Origin: Methanobacteriota archaeon
GTDB taxonomy: Archaea > Halobacteriota > Methanomicrobia > Methanomicrobiales > Methanospirillaceae
Length of the DNA: 64,000 bases
Direction: 5' to 3'
Assembly (NCBI GenBank): GCA_029547145.1
Contig: JAKPPV010000024.1
Coordinates: forward strand, 62,001-126,000
Below are positions 1 to 9,014 of this stretch, one piece after another; position 1 is the stretch's first letter, and every line of letters starts with the position of its first letter. A model generated the notes under the pieces. It worked only from the letters and a program-made list of their open reading frames with translations. It did not search any database and was not told the DNA's origin. The position numbers were made by a program, and so were the translations under genes.

Positions 1-2
1 TC

Positions 3-311
3 GACGCCTATGAGAACGATGACGCCCACATCCGCGGGGCGAAGTACGCGAACCAGTACTTAGGGACCGCCTTTGGACGTGGTTCGAAGCCGAAGCGGCT
101 CTACATCAAGAACGTGACCGCGAAGTATCCCAAGACCGACGTGATCGCCTTCGAGTACCCCGATCAGGTCCCTCCCGAGTTCGTCGTCGACTGGGAGACG
201 ATGCTCGAGAAGACGATCCGGCAGCCGATCTCGCGGATCATCGAGGCCCTCGGTTGGGAATGGGACGACGTGGACCCCTCCCGGACGAACCTCTCCCAGT
301 GGGGGTTCTGA
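3..311 (+). CDS. Probable C-terminus of a family B DNA polymerase (5' truncated by the window edge)
   Basis: An open frame enters from the left edge and gives the last 102 residues of a protein. It ends in a helix-rich segment with VVDWETMLEKT followed by ISRIIEALGW. This resembles the last thumb segment of archaeal family B polymerases, where a D-x-x-x-Y/M-x-x-x-x-I pattern precedes a RILE-x-x-G-[YW] helix. A first internal ATG lies at 114, but the coding frame is continuous upstream, so the start is outside the window. No catalytic motif is visible in this part, so the family call is an inference. The following gene is on the same strand, after 125 bases with its own TATA-like element. Confidence 0.5.
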   Translation, partial: DAYENDDAHIRGAKYANQYLGTAFGRGSKPKRLYIKNVTAKYPKTDVIAFEYPDQVPPEFVVDWETMLEKTIRQPISRIIEALGWEWDDVDPSRTNLSQWGF

Positions 312-405
312 GACGGTGCCCAAGGGCACGAAGACGCGTGCCCACCGTTCCCTGCGGGGGCGGATCGGACCCCCGGTACATCCTGGTGCCTGCCGGCTCG
401 GCAGG

Positions 406-412
406 TATTTAT
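406..412 (+). promoter_or_regulatory. TATA-like element of the 437-2707 gene
   Basis: The A/T-rich string tatttat stands in a GC-rich stretch 25-31 bases before the GTG at 437. That is the usual archaeal TATA-to-start distance and suggests a leaderless mRNA. It supports the GTG at 437 over the nearby ATG at 424, which is in another frame and stops after eight codons. Confidence 0.5.
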
Positions 413-436
413 CTCCGCGCCTCATGAAAGCTTGTT

Positions 437-2707
437 GTGATTGCCTGTGACGGACGGACGGTGCGGGTCGTTGCCCGGCGCCTGCCGCTCGCTCTCCTTT
501 TCGTCTTTCTCCTAATGACGTTCGGCTCTGGTCTCGTCTCCGCCTTCACCTGGCAGAGCGAGGCGGTGGACACATCGGGAAGAATCGGGCTCTTCTCCTC
601 GCTTGCGCTGGACGGCGCCGGCAACCCGCGGATCAGCTACTTCGACGATACGAACGGTGACCTGAAGTTCGCATGGAGGGACGTCTCGGGCTGGCACACG
701 GAGACCGTCGACACCGGTGGTCGGGTCGGCCCGTACTCCTCGCTTTCGCTGGACGGCGGTGGCAACCCGCAGATCAGCTACTACGACGCGACGAACGGAG
801 ACCTGAAGATCGCCCGTCGGACCGCCACGGGCTGGACCTGCGAGGTCGTGGACGCGGACGGAAACGTCGGCGGATACACCTCGCTCGCGCTGGACGGCGG
901 TGGCAACCCGCGGATCTCGTACTATGATTTCACCAGTTCCGACCTGAAGTACGCCTGGAGGGATCGATCCGGGTGGCACACGGAGGTGGTGGATGCGAAG
1001 GGTATCGTCGGCTGGTGGACGTCGCTCGCGCTGGACGGCGGTGGCAACCCGCGGATCAGCTACCTGTTCGAGTGGACCGACGATCTGAGGTACGCCTGGC
1101 GCGACGCCACGGGCTGGCACACGGAGACCGTGGACGCCGAGGGGTATGTCGGCAAGTGCACATCGCTCGCCCTGGACAGGGCGGGTCGGCCCCACATCAG
1201 TTACTTCGACGACACGGATGATGTCAGGGACGACCTCAAGTACGCCTGGCAGGACGACGCAGGGTGGCACATCGAGGTCGTGGACGCGGAGGGTTGGGTC
1301 GGATTCTACTCATCGCTCGCTCTTGACGGTGCCGGTCGCCCATGCATCAGCTATTTTGACGATACCAACGACGACCTGAAGTTCGCCTGGCGCGACTCCT
1401 CGGGGTGGCACTGTGAAACGGTGGAGACCGGCGGGCACGTCGGGATGTGGACGTCGCTCGCACTGGACGGTGCCGGCAACCCGCGGATCAGCTACTACGA
1501 CGACGGGAACGGGGACTTGTGCTATGCCTGGGTGGCGGACCCGGTCCCCCGTATCAAGGCCCTGCCTGGCGCATCGGGCAACCCGAGCGACCCGGATGGC
1601 GACGGTCTGTACGATGACCTGAACGGAAATGGCCGGAGGGACTTCGTGGACGTGATCCTCTTCTTCAATCAGATGGCATGGATCGAGGCGAACCAGCCGA
1701 TAAAGCCGTTCGACTATAACGGTAACGGGAGGATAGATTTTGCCGACGTGATCTGGCTCTTCAATACGCTCGGCAACCCGACCATGACCCTCCGTCCGAC
1801 GATCCCGTCAACCCCCACCCCCGTCCCCCCAACCCCGACAGCACCGTCTCCTTCTCCGACGCAACCGACAGTACCCACCGCCACGCAGTCGGCGGATACG
1901 ATCACCGCGGGATTTATCGCCGATCCCCGGACCGGCACGGTCCCGCTGGTGGTCCGGTTCACCTCCACCTCCACCGGACCGTACGATACGCTCGAATGGA
2001 CCATACTTCTCGACGAGCGTGTGGTCGATACGATGTCAGGAGAGCGACCGATCTACGTCTTCACCCAGCCGAAGATTTACACCCTGATCCTCGAGGCGTC
2101 GAACTCGAGCACCCACGAGATGGCGACCACGGAAGGGACGATCACGGTCACGAACACCTCCCCCGGGCCAACGGTCACACCGGGGGTATCGGCAACGGTT
2201 ACGCCCGGAGTCACAACCCAGGTGACCGTCCCGCCCATGACCGGGAATGGTGAGCCCTTCCCGGCGCCGCACTCCCTGCCCGGAATCATCCAGGCCGAAG
2301 ATTATGACACGGGTGGGTTCCGGGACACCACGTCGGCGAACGAGGGGGGTGTCTATCGTTTCGATGCGGTTGACATCGAGCTGATCGGCAGCGAATTCAA
2401 CGTCGGCTGGATCCGACCGGGAGAGTTCCTGAATTATTCCGTCGACACACCCATCTCCGGCACCTTCGATCTCGCTCTCCGCCTGGCGAACCCGGAGGCG
2501 ATCACGAAGACCGTCTCCGTCCTCCTCGATGGCGCACCTGTCGGCTCTATCAGGGTATATCCGACAGGCGGCTGGCTGAACTACCAGGAGTTCAGGGGAT
2601 CGGCCCCGTTGAACCTCTCCCCGGGTCGGCACGTCGTGACCGTATCCTTCGAGGGTGTCAACCGGCTGAACTTCGACCTTTTACGGTTTTCGGGCATCCC
2701 TCCGTGA
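437..2707 (+). CDS. Secreted multi-domain protein: about seven beta-propeller-like repeats, dockerin-like, PKD and CBM6 domains
   Basis: A 756-residue exported protein. The N-terminus carries a basic stretch and a hydrophobic core (about residues 10-35), consistent with a signal peptide. About seven repeats of some 47 residues follow (36-365), each with the core [16 protein letters not shown] then DLKYAWRD and GWHTETVD; these look like propeller blades. Residues about 384-450 hold two DxNGNGRxDFxDV motifs, typical of a dockerin-like calcium-binding pair. A Thr/Pro linker, a PKD domain (about 488-573) and a C-terminal CBM6-like domain (about 613-756, IQAEDYD) complete it. It starts at GTG with a TATA element 25-31 bases upstream. 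It is likely a cell-surface carbohydrate- or protein-binding factor. A cohesin-like protein is encoded about 2 kb away. Confidence 0.85.
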   Translation: MIACDGRTVRVVARRLPLALLFVFLLMTFGSGLVSAFTWQSEAVDTSGRIGLFSSLALDGAGNPRISYFDDTNGDLKFAWRDVSGWHTETVDTGGRVGPYSSLSLDGGGNPQISYYDATNGDLKIARRTATGWTCEVVDADGNVGGYTSLALDGGGNPRISYYDFTSSDLKYAWRDRSGWHTEVVDAKGIVGWWTSLALDGGGNPRISYLFEWTDDLRYAWRDATGWHTETVDAEGYVGKCTSLALDRAGRPHISYFDDTDDVRDDLKYAWQDDAGWHIEVVDAEGWVGFYSSLALDGAGRPCISYFDDTNDDLKFAWRDSSGWHCETVETGGHVGMWTSLALDGAGNPRISYYDDGNGDLCYAWVADPVPRIKALPGASGNPSDPDGDGLYDDLNGNGRRDFVDVILFFNQMAWIEANQPIKPFDYNGNGRIDFADVIWLFNTLGNPTMTLRPTIPSTPTPVPPTPTAPSPSPTQPTVPTATQSADTITAGFIADPRTGTVPLVVRFTSTSTGPYDTLEWTILLDERVVDTMSGERPIYVFTQPKIYTLILEASNSSTHEMATTEGTITVTNTSPGPTVTPGVSATVTPGVTTQVTVPPMTGNGEPFPAPHSLPGIIQAEDYDTGGFRDTTSANEGGVYRFDAVDIELIGSEFNVGWIRPGEFLNYSVDTPISGTFDLALRLANPEAITKTVSVLLDGAPVGSIRVYPTGGWLNYQEFRGSAPLNLSPGRHVVTVSFEGVNRLNFDLLRFSGIPP

Positions 2708-2903
2708 GGAAACCCGGGTGGATCCCCCGGTGGGACGACCCGGCACGATCCGTGGGAGAGGAGACCGTCCGGATTCAGGGGTTGCAGGGATGGCGGATCC
2801 GAAGGTGAGGTACTGTCAATCGTCTCGGGTGGTTGTGCCAGAAGGTTGAAATGATAGGCGAGCATTCAACACCTGTTGAACACCACTTCGGAGATGACCC
2901 TGC

Positions 2904-3104
2904 ATGTTCATTATTGACAACCTTCGATTCGCCCTGAGCATCGTCCGCATCGCCCTGATCGGTGTCGGTATCCTACTCCTGCTCGTCACCGGCATCGGTC
3001 TCGTCCTTGTTGTACTGCTGGGGCGCCGGGCCTTCGAACTGTTCCATGAGGGTGGATGCCCGTTCCGGCACGGAACACCGTCCCAGACCGAACCAGAGGT
3101 CTGA
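2904..3104 (+). CDS. Small single-span membrane protein
   Basis: A 66-residue protein with one strongly hydrophobic helix (about residues 8-40: IVRIALIGVGILLLLVTGIG begins the run) followed by a basic/polar tail. The ATG is preceded by a good Shine-Dalgarno-like string, ggagatga, eight bases upstream, which supports a real gene despite the length. A run of six T residues eight bases after the stop fits an archaeal terminator. I do not recognise a family. It stands alone between two secreted-protein genes. Confidence 0.6.
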   Translation: MFIIDNLRFALSIVRIALIGVGILLLLVTGIGLVLVVLLGRRAFELFHEGGCPFRHGTPSQTEPEV

Positions 3105-3111
3105 ACCGGAC

Positions 3112-3117
3112 TTTTTT
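3112..3117 (+). terminator. Oligo-T terminator after the small membrane protein
   Basis: Six consecutive T residues begin eight bases after the stop codon at 3104, in a GC-rich context. Archaeal RNA polymerase terminates at such oligo-T tracts without needing a hairpin. Confidence 0.45.
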
Positions 3118-3539
3118 CCCACGGGAAGTGACGGGTGCCGATCCTCACCGGTCCTTCCGGAGATGGCCCTTCCTTCCGCCCACCCTATTCCAGAGGCTCC
3201 TCATCTCCCCGGCAATGAGCCCTGGGTAGCTTCGGGACTTTGCGCGCGATAGATTCCCTTTCGTTCCGGTTCTCCCATGACCCGCTCTCATTCCTCTGCC
3301 TCCGTGCATGGTCCCTCATATCACGGGATCTCCCGTCCATGGTGTCAACCGGGTGCATCGCTGGGGTGATGCCGGAAAGGTCGGATCGATGGTGAAGGAC
3401 CCACCGGATCCTCCGAGCAGAAAAAAACGATACAGGTCACCGTTCATCCGACCAGGGAGAAAAGGAACTGGGAGGAGAGGGAGCACCCGTGAACGGCTCC
3501 CGGTTCCGGGAGGAGATCAGCCCCGGGCCGTGCGGGCAC
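3118..3539. other. Non-coding interval of about 420 bases
   Basis: I see no convincing gene here. Short frames exist on both strands but lack a ribosome binding site and have implausible composition. The interval separates the terminator of a plus-strand gene from the 3' end of a minus-strand gene, and it holds an A-rich string (aaaaaaacgat) near 3421-3432 of unknown meaning. Confidence 0.4.
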
Positions 3540-4682
3540 CTACCGGTTCCACCTGGTCCAGGAGGGATACGATCGGTAAAAACCGCCATCCGACCGTGTT
3601 CTCTCCGGTACCGGGCTGGTCGGTTCCGCCACGGGTGTAGTGACCGTCACCGGCTGCCGGTACCAGCCATGACCCGCCCACCCGGCGACCCTCCGGCTGC
3701 CGAACCGGCCGAACGTCTCCGTCGTCGGTGTCTGCTCGATCGTGACCGGGTACGACGGGACTGTCGTCAGGGACGGTGTGGGTTCTGCCGTTGGAGCCGT
3801 CGGTTCGATGGATGCGGACGGTAACGGGCTGGTCGGTGCCGGTGTCACGGGCACCGACGTCGCGGGCACAGACGTCGCGGGCGGCACTCCCGTCGGCGTG
3901 GAGGTCAGCGTTGCGGACGGCGTGCGTGTCGGTGTCAGCACCGGCCAGAGCGGAGCGGTCGGTTCCGGGGAGACGGTCGGCTCCGGGGTGGTCCAGGGGG
4001 CGGGCCCCGCTCCTCCTCCGAAGAGTGAACCGAGAGTGCGCCCGTAGTAGGTCTGACCATCGTTCCCGGGTGTCGTGTCCGTCACGACCACGTCGTCGAG
4101 CCTCACGGCACCGAGGAAGCGGGCCCCTTCTCTCTCCATAAAGGCCTCGCTGAAGACCTCCTGGCCATGGATGAACTGCGAGACGAACCAGCCACCATCC
4201 GCCGCCTGGTCGACCTCGTAACATCCGTAGACCCGCTCGTCGTCCGAGACCTGCGAATAGACGATAATATAACGGTACCGGTCGACTCCGTGCAGAGAGA
4301 AGATGTCTCCCGGCATCCAGGTATGAACCGGGTCTTCGAGTACCTGGACGTCCTTCCCGTCCGGCATGGAAAGGCGGAGGATCTCCACCTTTCCATCGGG
4401 GGGGAGGTGGACCGGGACAGTCACCCGGGCAAAACCGCCCAGGATCAGGCCCTTCGGGAGGGCGGTCCGCGTCGACCCCGTCGATAGCTGCCACTCCCCG
4501 ATCGACTCGGCGCAGGGTGCACCATTGAAGAGCGTGACCTCCAGTCGGTCGCCATCGGGGACGACGCCCGTGATGACCACGGGAGAATCCGTGGTGGCCG
4601 CGCTGACGGCGGCACCACCTGTGAGGAGCAGGAGGAGACCACAGAGAAGCGCCGCTCTCCCGCCATGCTGCCGGATGCTCAT
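3540..4682 (-). CDS. Secreted protein with N-terminal lamin-tail-like domain and long Thr/Pro linker
   Basis: A 380-residue protein with a signal peptide (residues about 1-28, ending AVSAA). Residues about 32-118 resemble a lamin-tail/LTD fold: VVITGVVPDGDRLEVTLFN, then IGEWQLS, then ILGGFARVTV, the strand pattern seen in archaeal and bacterial LTD domains. A globular segment follows to about residue 225. A long linker rich in Pro, Thr and Ser comes next (about 230-320). The C-terminal 60 residues are aromatic- and Arg-rich with no membrane anchor. The protein is probably secreted or held on the surface non-covalently. The domain call rests on pattern resemblance only. Confidence 0.7.
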   Translation of the reverse strand: MSIRQHGGRAALLCGLLLLLTGGAAVSAATTDSPVVITGVVPDGDRLEVTLFNGAPCAESIGEWQLSTGSTRTALPKGLILGGFARVTVPVHLPPDGKVEILRLSMPDGKDVQVLEDPVHTWMPGDIFSLHGVDRYRYIIVYSQVSDDERVYGCYEVDQAADGGWFVSQFIHGQEVFSEAFMEREGARFLGAVRLDDVVVTDTTPGNDGQTYYGRTLGSLFGGGAGPAPWTTPEPTVSPEPTAPLWPVLTPTRTPSATLTSTPTGVPPATSVPATSVPVTPAPTSPLPSASIEPTAPTAEPTPSLTTVPSYPVTIEQTPTTETFGRFGSRRVAGWAGHGWYRQPVTVTTPVAEPTSPVPERTRSDGGFYRSYPSWTRWNR

Positions 4683-4769
4683 GGATGATTATTGATCCGA
4701 CGCCTATTTACCGATATGTCTCGCCGGCCGCTCGTGTTGCGGTAAAATGAAGAGCGGGGCCGGAGACGA

Positions 4770-5720
4770 TCAGAGCTTTCTGCGGGCAGCGAGCAGAAGG
4801 ACGGTGGCGACAAGGAGTCCCGTGATCGGGACGACCGGACTGCCTGCCTTCTTCGTGTCCTCGACCCTCGTCGAGGCTGGTGCGTAGGTGCCGTGGTCGG
4901 GGGAAGGCGTCGGCACGGGTGTGGACGAGACCACCACGGCGGTCACCGTCTCTTCGGTGATCACGGGTGTGTCCGGAGCTGCGGACGGCGTGGGAGTACG
5001 GGTGCTGGTCGCGACCTTCGTCGGGTCGAGGTCGGTCGAGTACGACCCGGGGGGCAGGGTGTTCTGCGTGAAGGTGACCAGAGGCAGTGTCTCGACCGGG
5101 AGGGGTCCGGTCGAGAAGAGCCCGTTCCTGCCGGATGCCGTGCCGGTGATGTCGGAAAACTCGGTGAAATCGTCGTTCCAGTACCGGACATGATCGACCG
5201 AGACGGACAGGGTCGATGTACCCTCGCGCAATGCCCGGAAGGTGATATCGGCCAGGGGATAGCGCCCCTGTGGGTACCCGCGCCTGAAATCCCCGAGCAT
5301 GATCCGCAGTGTGCGATCGTTGGAGATCGCTGCCGTGGTGTTCAGCACCCGGATCCGTGTCGACTGGTAGGCGATGAGCGTGGGGTCCCAGGAAATGTCG
5401 ATATAGGTGTCCCCGAAGAGCGGTGACCAGCCGTTGTCGACCAGGAGCTGAACGACCCCGTCGCTACCAACGGGAACATTGCCGACCGAGGTGACGGAGA
5501 AGGTTCCCGTGCCGGGTGGGACGGTGAAGGCGCCCGGGACGACGGTTGGTGCTGCTACAACCGAGCCTGTCAGCGGGTTCGAGACCGATATCGTCCCGGA
5601 GGCGGATACGGGGAGGACCAGCAGTGCCGAGAGGAATACGATGAGCAGGCCGGCTTCGATTGCCGTTCGCGTGATCCGCGTCCTGATCTGCATGGATCTG
5701 CGTGGGAGTGAACATCTCAT
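4770..5720 (-). CDS. Surface protein with cohesin-like domain, Pro/Thr stalk and C-terminal membrane anchor
   Basis: A 316-residue protein with a signal peptide (up to about residue 41; an alternative ATG start at 5693 gives a more typical n-region). Residues about 70-200 show the cohesin pattern: a conserved VGNVPVGSDGVVQLLVDN start, then ISWDPTLIAYQS, then PLADITFRALREG, and a closing NGLFSTG strand. A Pro/Thr/Ser stalk (about 205-285) leads to VPITGLLVATVLLLAARRKL, a transmembrane helix with a basic tail that looks like an archaeal C-terminal sorting or anchor signal. Cohesins bind dockerins, and a dockerin-like pair lies in the protein at 437-2707. Whether these two interact is inference. 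Confidence 0.75.
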   Translation of the reverse strand: MRCSLPRRSMQIRTRITRTAIEAGLLIVFLSALLVLPVSASGTISVSNPLTGSVVAAPTVVPGAFTVPPGTGTFSVTSVGNVPVGSDGVVQLLVDNGWSPLFGDTYIDISWDPTLIAYQSTRIRVLNTTAAISNDRTLRIMLGDFRRGYPQGRYPLADITFRALREGTSTLSVSVDHVRYWNDDFTEFSDITGTASGRNGLFSTGPLPVETLPLVTFTQNTLPPGSYSTDLDPTKVATSTRTPTPSAAPDTPVITEETVTAVVVSSTPVPTPSPDHGTYAPASTRVEDTKKAGSPVVPITGLLVATVLLLAARRKL

Positions 5721-6031
5721 AAGGATTGCAGATTCACCCCGGCAGGGAGCGGGCCTGCAGGAGGCTTTGCGGGGATGGACCCGAGGGAAACCCTCCTGTT
5801 CCGATCCTGCGATCCTCAGTGTTTTTTATTTTGCACGGAGCTCCTGTTCGGTGCCGGGTATGGTCAACAGAGAGGTCTGATCGCCTGCAGGCAAACGCCC
5901 TCCTGTTCAGGGGGACCACCCTGCGTCGATACCCTGTTCCCTCCGTTCGGCCTGTACTATCCCGGAGAATCCGAACTCTTCGATGGATCACGAGGACGTA
6001 AGTGTTAATGGCGTGAACGTCGCACAGGAGA
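5721..6031. other. Divergent intergenic interval of about 310 bases
   Basis: This lies between the divergent cohesin-like and cheW genes, so it must hold both promoters. An A/T-rich string, tgttttttattttgc, near 5820-5834 is the only obvious low-GC patch. No gene is supportable here. Confidence 0.4.
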
Positions 6032-6035
6032 ATGA

Positions 6036-6614
6036 ATGGTCGGACCGTCGGGGAGAGAGGAGATGATCGCACGCGATGTTCAGAATGAGGCAGGCAGTAC
6101 GACGACCGGCACCGGTGTCGCCGGGGAGACGCAGCGGGGCACGGGAGGGGGATCCGTTCAGGTGGTCGAGTTCCTGCTCGGCCGGGAATATTTCGCGATA
6201 GACCTCTTCGACGTGCGGGAGGTGGTCGAGTACACGCACATCACACACCTGCCGAGCGCCCCCGAGTACATCCGGGGGATCATCGACCTGCGGGGGGAGA
6301 TCACTACGATCATCGACCTCAAGACGACACTTCACATCGCGGATCAGGGCGAACGGGACGAGAAAGAGAAGCGGATCATCGTTCTCGACCCACAGATCAC
6401 GGGGAAGAAGATCGGAATCATGGTCGACGATGTCCGCTCCGTCTCCACGTTCTCACGGGATCAGGTCGATGATGCGGCGACCGTGAACGGGGGTAACACG
6501 CATATCATCGGGATCATCAAGAAGAAGCAGGCGGTCCGCGGTCGCGATGAGACCGAGCTGATCATCTGGATCGATATCCGGCAGATCCTGAAGGAGATTC
6601 TGGCCGGAAGGTAG
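6036..6614 (+). CDS. cheW: Chemotaxis adaptor CheW
   Basis: CheW couples chemoreceptors to the CheA kinase in the cytoplasm. After a low-complexity Gly/Thr N-terminus (residues 1-40), the CheW domain spans about 41-190. Its typical features are VEFLLGREYFAIDLFDVREV, then IRGIIDLRGEITTIIDLK, then VLDPQITGKKIGIMVDDV and a closing IWIDIRQIL helix. ATG 6036 has an aggag motif five bases upstream; ATG 6063 is an in-frame alternative. No cheA, cheY, receptor or archaellum gene lies in this window, so it is an orphan copy here. It may serve a receptor complex encoded elsewhere. Confidence 0.93.
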   Translation: MVGPSGREEMIARDVQNEAGSTTTGTGVAGETQRGTGGGSVQVVEFLLGREYFAIDLFDVREVVEYTHITHLPSAPEYIRGIIDLRGEITTIIDLKTTLHIADQGERDEKEKRIIVLDPQITGKKIGIMVDDVRSVSTFSRDQVDDAATVNGGNTHIIGIIKKKQAVRGRDETELIIWIDIRQILKEILAGR

Positions 6615-6632
6615 GGTTGGCAGACCCCTCTT

Positions 6633-6923
6633 TCAGGAATGCTGGTCGAGGTACCGGACACCTGCAAGCCCGAGCCCGCCTGCCACGAGGAACGCGATCG
6701 CCTCGCGGAGGTGGGCTGCTCCGAACGCGAGCAACAACAGCCCGAGTGCGAAGGTGAAGCCGACCGGAAGTGCCACCACGAGGTTCCAGTGAATATTATG
6801 CGGTGGCGCAGCGGTACCGGTGAGGCGCTCCAGACCCGGGTCCAGGCGCTGGTCGTCGTACGGCAATGAGGAACGGGCGGTCGTCCTGGATGCCTGAGGC
6901 GCCCCCGGTGGAGAGAGTGCCAT
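6633..6923 (-). CDS. Small two-span membrane protein
   Basis: A 96-residue protein with a polar N-terminal half and two hydrophobic segments: LVVALPVGFTFALGLLLLAF (about residues 48-70) and a second helix ending GGLGLAGVRYLDQ. A TATA-like string at 6953-6960 lies about 30 bases upstream on this strand and is shared with the divergent antiporter gene. I do not recognise a family. The divergent arrangement is the only clue to a link with the antiporter. Confidence 0.5.
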   Translation of the reverse strand: MALSPPGAPQASRTTARSSLPYDDQRLDPGLERLTGTAAPPHNIHWNLVVALPVGFTFALGLLLLAFGAAHLREAIAFLVAGGLGLAGVRYLDQHS

Positions 6924-6952
6924 GATGCGTCAACACGATCAATGACTGTCCG

Positions 6953-6960
6953 TTATTTAA
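6953..6960. promoter_or_regulatory. Shared divergent TATA element (ttatttaa)
   Basis: An eight-base A/T string between two divergent genes, about 30 bases from the minus-strand ATG at 6923 and 32-39 bases before the plus-strand ATG at 6992. It reads as a TATA box in both orientations. Its position supports 6992, not 7195, as the start of the antiporter transcript's coding part. Confidence 0.5.
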
Positions 6961-7020
6961 TGGTATGGTCGTATTGCGCGGCGTTACTGCCATGCAAAGA
7001 CGAATCGGGGGGGGACACGC

Positions 7021-9003
7021 CTGGTCGCGAACGCCCTTGAACCCGGGCTCCTCTTCGAATTCCTCGTCATCCTGGGGTTCTCGATCGCCGCTCTCTTCAT
7101 CTGTCACCGGCTTCACATCCCGGGAGTCGTCGGGTACCTGGCCGCCGGAGTACTGATCGGCCCCGATGGACTGCGTCTTGTCGCGGACCAGGCCATGATC
7201 TCCCAGTACGCCGAACTCGGCGTCATCCTCCTTCTCTTCACCATCGGTCTCGAGATCTCGTTCAGAGACCTTTTACAGGCGAGCCAGATGCTGATCATCG
7301 GGGGGACGCTCCAGCTCCTTCTCACCATCGGGTTTGTCTATGGAATCGCCATCGTTCTCGGTCTCTCCCCTCCAGTCGCCGTTGCCTTCGGGCTGATGAT
7401 CGCCGTTTCGAGCACGACGATCGTGATGGCGGCCCTCGGGGAACGGGGAGAACGGGGTTCGCTCCATGGACGGTTTCTTTTGTCGGTCCTGATCCTCCAG
7501 GACCTGGCAGTCGTTCCGATCATGCTCCTCCTCCCGGTCCTCGCCGGGGAGACTCCTGTCGGTCTGGAACAGCTCCCGCTCGCCCTCGCCAGGGGAGGCG
7601 TGATCCTCTCCGTCATCCTGGTGAGCCTCCGATGGGGGGTTCCCACCCTTCTCTATCACGCAGCACGGATCCGTTCCGGCGAGGTCTTTCTCTTCTCCGT
7701 GGTGGCGATCTGCATCCTGACCGTCTACGTCTCCGGCATGCTCGGTCTCTCCTTCGCGTTCGGTGCATTTCTCGCTGGCCTCCTGATCGCCGATTCCGAC
7801 TTCCGGCACGAGACGATGGCCCTCGTGATGCCGTTCCGCGACCTCTTTTCCGGTATCTTCTTTGTATCCATAGGGATGCTGCTCAAGACCGATTTCATCC
7901 TCGAACAGCCCCTCCTGGTGATCGGCCTGACGACGGGTATCGTGGCGGTCAAGACTCTTCCCGCGATGCTCTCGGCCAGGGCGCTGGGCCTTCCCATCCG
8001 AACCATCGTGATCGGTGGTCTCTCCCTTGCCCACGTCGGGGAGTTCTCGTTCGTCATCGCGAACAGCGCCCTGGCACTCGGACTGCTCGTTGTCGAAGGG
8101 TATCAGCTCTTCCTGAACGCTGCCGTCATCTCGATGGCCATCGCCCCGTTCCTGATCCGCCTCTCCTCCCTGATCGGAGCACACCTGGCCGGTTCGATCC
8201 CGCACCGCGACGGAGGTATCGAGCCCGCCGGGCACTCGGGGCACCTGGTGATCGTCGGTTTTGGTCTCTCAGGCCAGAAGATCGCAAGGGTTGCCCGCGA
8301 GTCTGGGATCGGGTATACGGTCATCGAGGCGAACCCCGAGACCGTCCGCCGCATGCGGAACCGGGGGGAGCCGATATACTTCGGTGATGCGGCACATGCG
8401 GGCGTACTCGAATGGGCCGGTGTCGATCGGGCACGCATGCTCGTCTGCGTCATCTCCGACCCCGGAGCGGTCGCTCGTATCGTCTGCGCGGCGCGCAGGA
8501 TGAACCCGGGACTCTTCATCGCCGTCCGCGTCCGGTACGCCGCCGAGATCGAGGCGCTCAGGGCTGCCGGCGCCGACGAGGTGGTCGCCGAGGAGTTCGA
8601 GGCCCTGATCGAACTGGTCACACGGGTGCTCTCGGTCTACATGGTCCCGTTCGACGAGATCGAGGGGTACGTTGAGCGCGTCCGTGCAGACGGGTACGCC
8701 ATGTTCCGATCGCTCCGGGCATCGGCATCGGGAGGCCTGGATGTCAGGGGACGGCTCTATAACCTGGACATCCGTACCTATCGTGTTGCACCGACGTCAC
8801 CCCTCGCGGGGCGCCGGCTCGACGAGTCCCGTCTCAGGAGCGACTTTGGCGCCACCGTCCTCGCCGTTCAGCGTGGTGACACCACCATCCCGAATCCATC
8901 CGGGGTGGAGAGCCTTCTCCCCGGGGACGTGGTCGTCCTGTTTGGTTCGCCTGCGTCTCTGGCACAGGCCGGCACCCTCTTTTCGGGGTCGGAGAAAAGA
9001 TAG
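7021..9003 (+). CDS. CPA2-family cation:proton antiporter with TrkA-N and TrkA-C domains (start unclear)
   Basis: A KefB-type antiporter: an N-terminal integral membrane Na+/H+ exchanger domain of about 12 helices, then a nucleotide-binding TrkA-N domain (from about nt 8235, IVGFGLSGQKIARVARESG) and a C-terminal TrkA-C domain (about 8755-9000). It probably exports or exchanges K+ or Na+ against protons. The first ATG of the open frame is at 7195, but clear antiporter sequence with the first membrane helix and VVGYLAAGVLIGPDG lies upstream. That frame is open back to a stop at 6958-6960 and has no ATG, GTG or TTG there. The only near candidate is CTG at 7021. ATG 6992 is well placed after the TATA box but is one base out of frame across an eight-G run at 7007-7014. 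Confidence 0.85.
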   Translation: MVANALEPGLLFEFLVILGFSIAALFICHRLHIPGVVGYLAAGVLIGPDGLRLVADQAMISQYAELGVILLLFTIGLEISFRDLLQASQMLIIGGTLQLLLTIGFVYGIAIVLGLSPPVAVAFGLMIAVSSTTIVMAALGERGERGSLHGRFLLSVLILQDLAVVPIMLLLPVLAGETPVGLEQLPLALARGGVILSVILVSLRWGVPTLLYHAARIRSGEVFLFSVVAICILTVYVSGMLGLSFAFGAFLAGLLIADSDFRHETMALVMPFRDLFSGIFFVSIGMLLKTDFILEQPLLVIGLTTGIVAVKTLPAMLSARALGLPIRTIVIGGLSLAHVGEFSFVIANSALALGLLVVEGYQLFLNAAVISMAIAPFLIRLSSLIGAHLAGSIPHRDGGIEPAGHSGHLVIVGFGLSGQKIARVARESGIGYTVIEANPETVRRMRNRGEPIYFGDAAHAGVLEWAGVDRARMLVCVISDPGAVARIVCAARRMNPGLFIAVRVRYAAEIEALRAAGADEVVAEEFEALIELVTRVLSVYMVPFDEIEGYVERVRADGYAMFRSLRASASGGLDVRGRLYNLDIRTYRVAPTSPLAGRRLDESRLRSDFGATVLAVQRGDTTIPNPSGVESLLPGDVVVLFGSPASLAQAGTLFSGSEKR

Positions 9004-9014
9004 AAGGGGGGACC

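Noticed and set aside
3517-4494. A 325-codon minus-strand frame overlapping the lamin-tail-like gene
   Set aside because: Arg/Gly-rich shadow in another frame; the 3540-4682 frame has a signal peptide and domain pattern.
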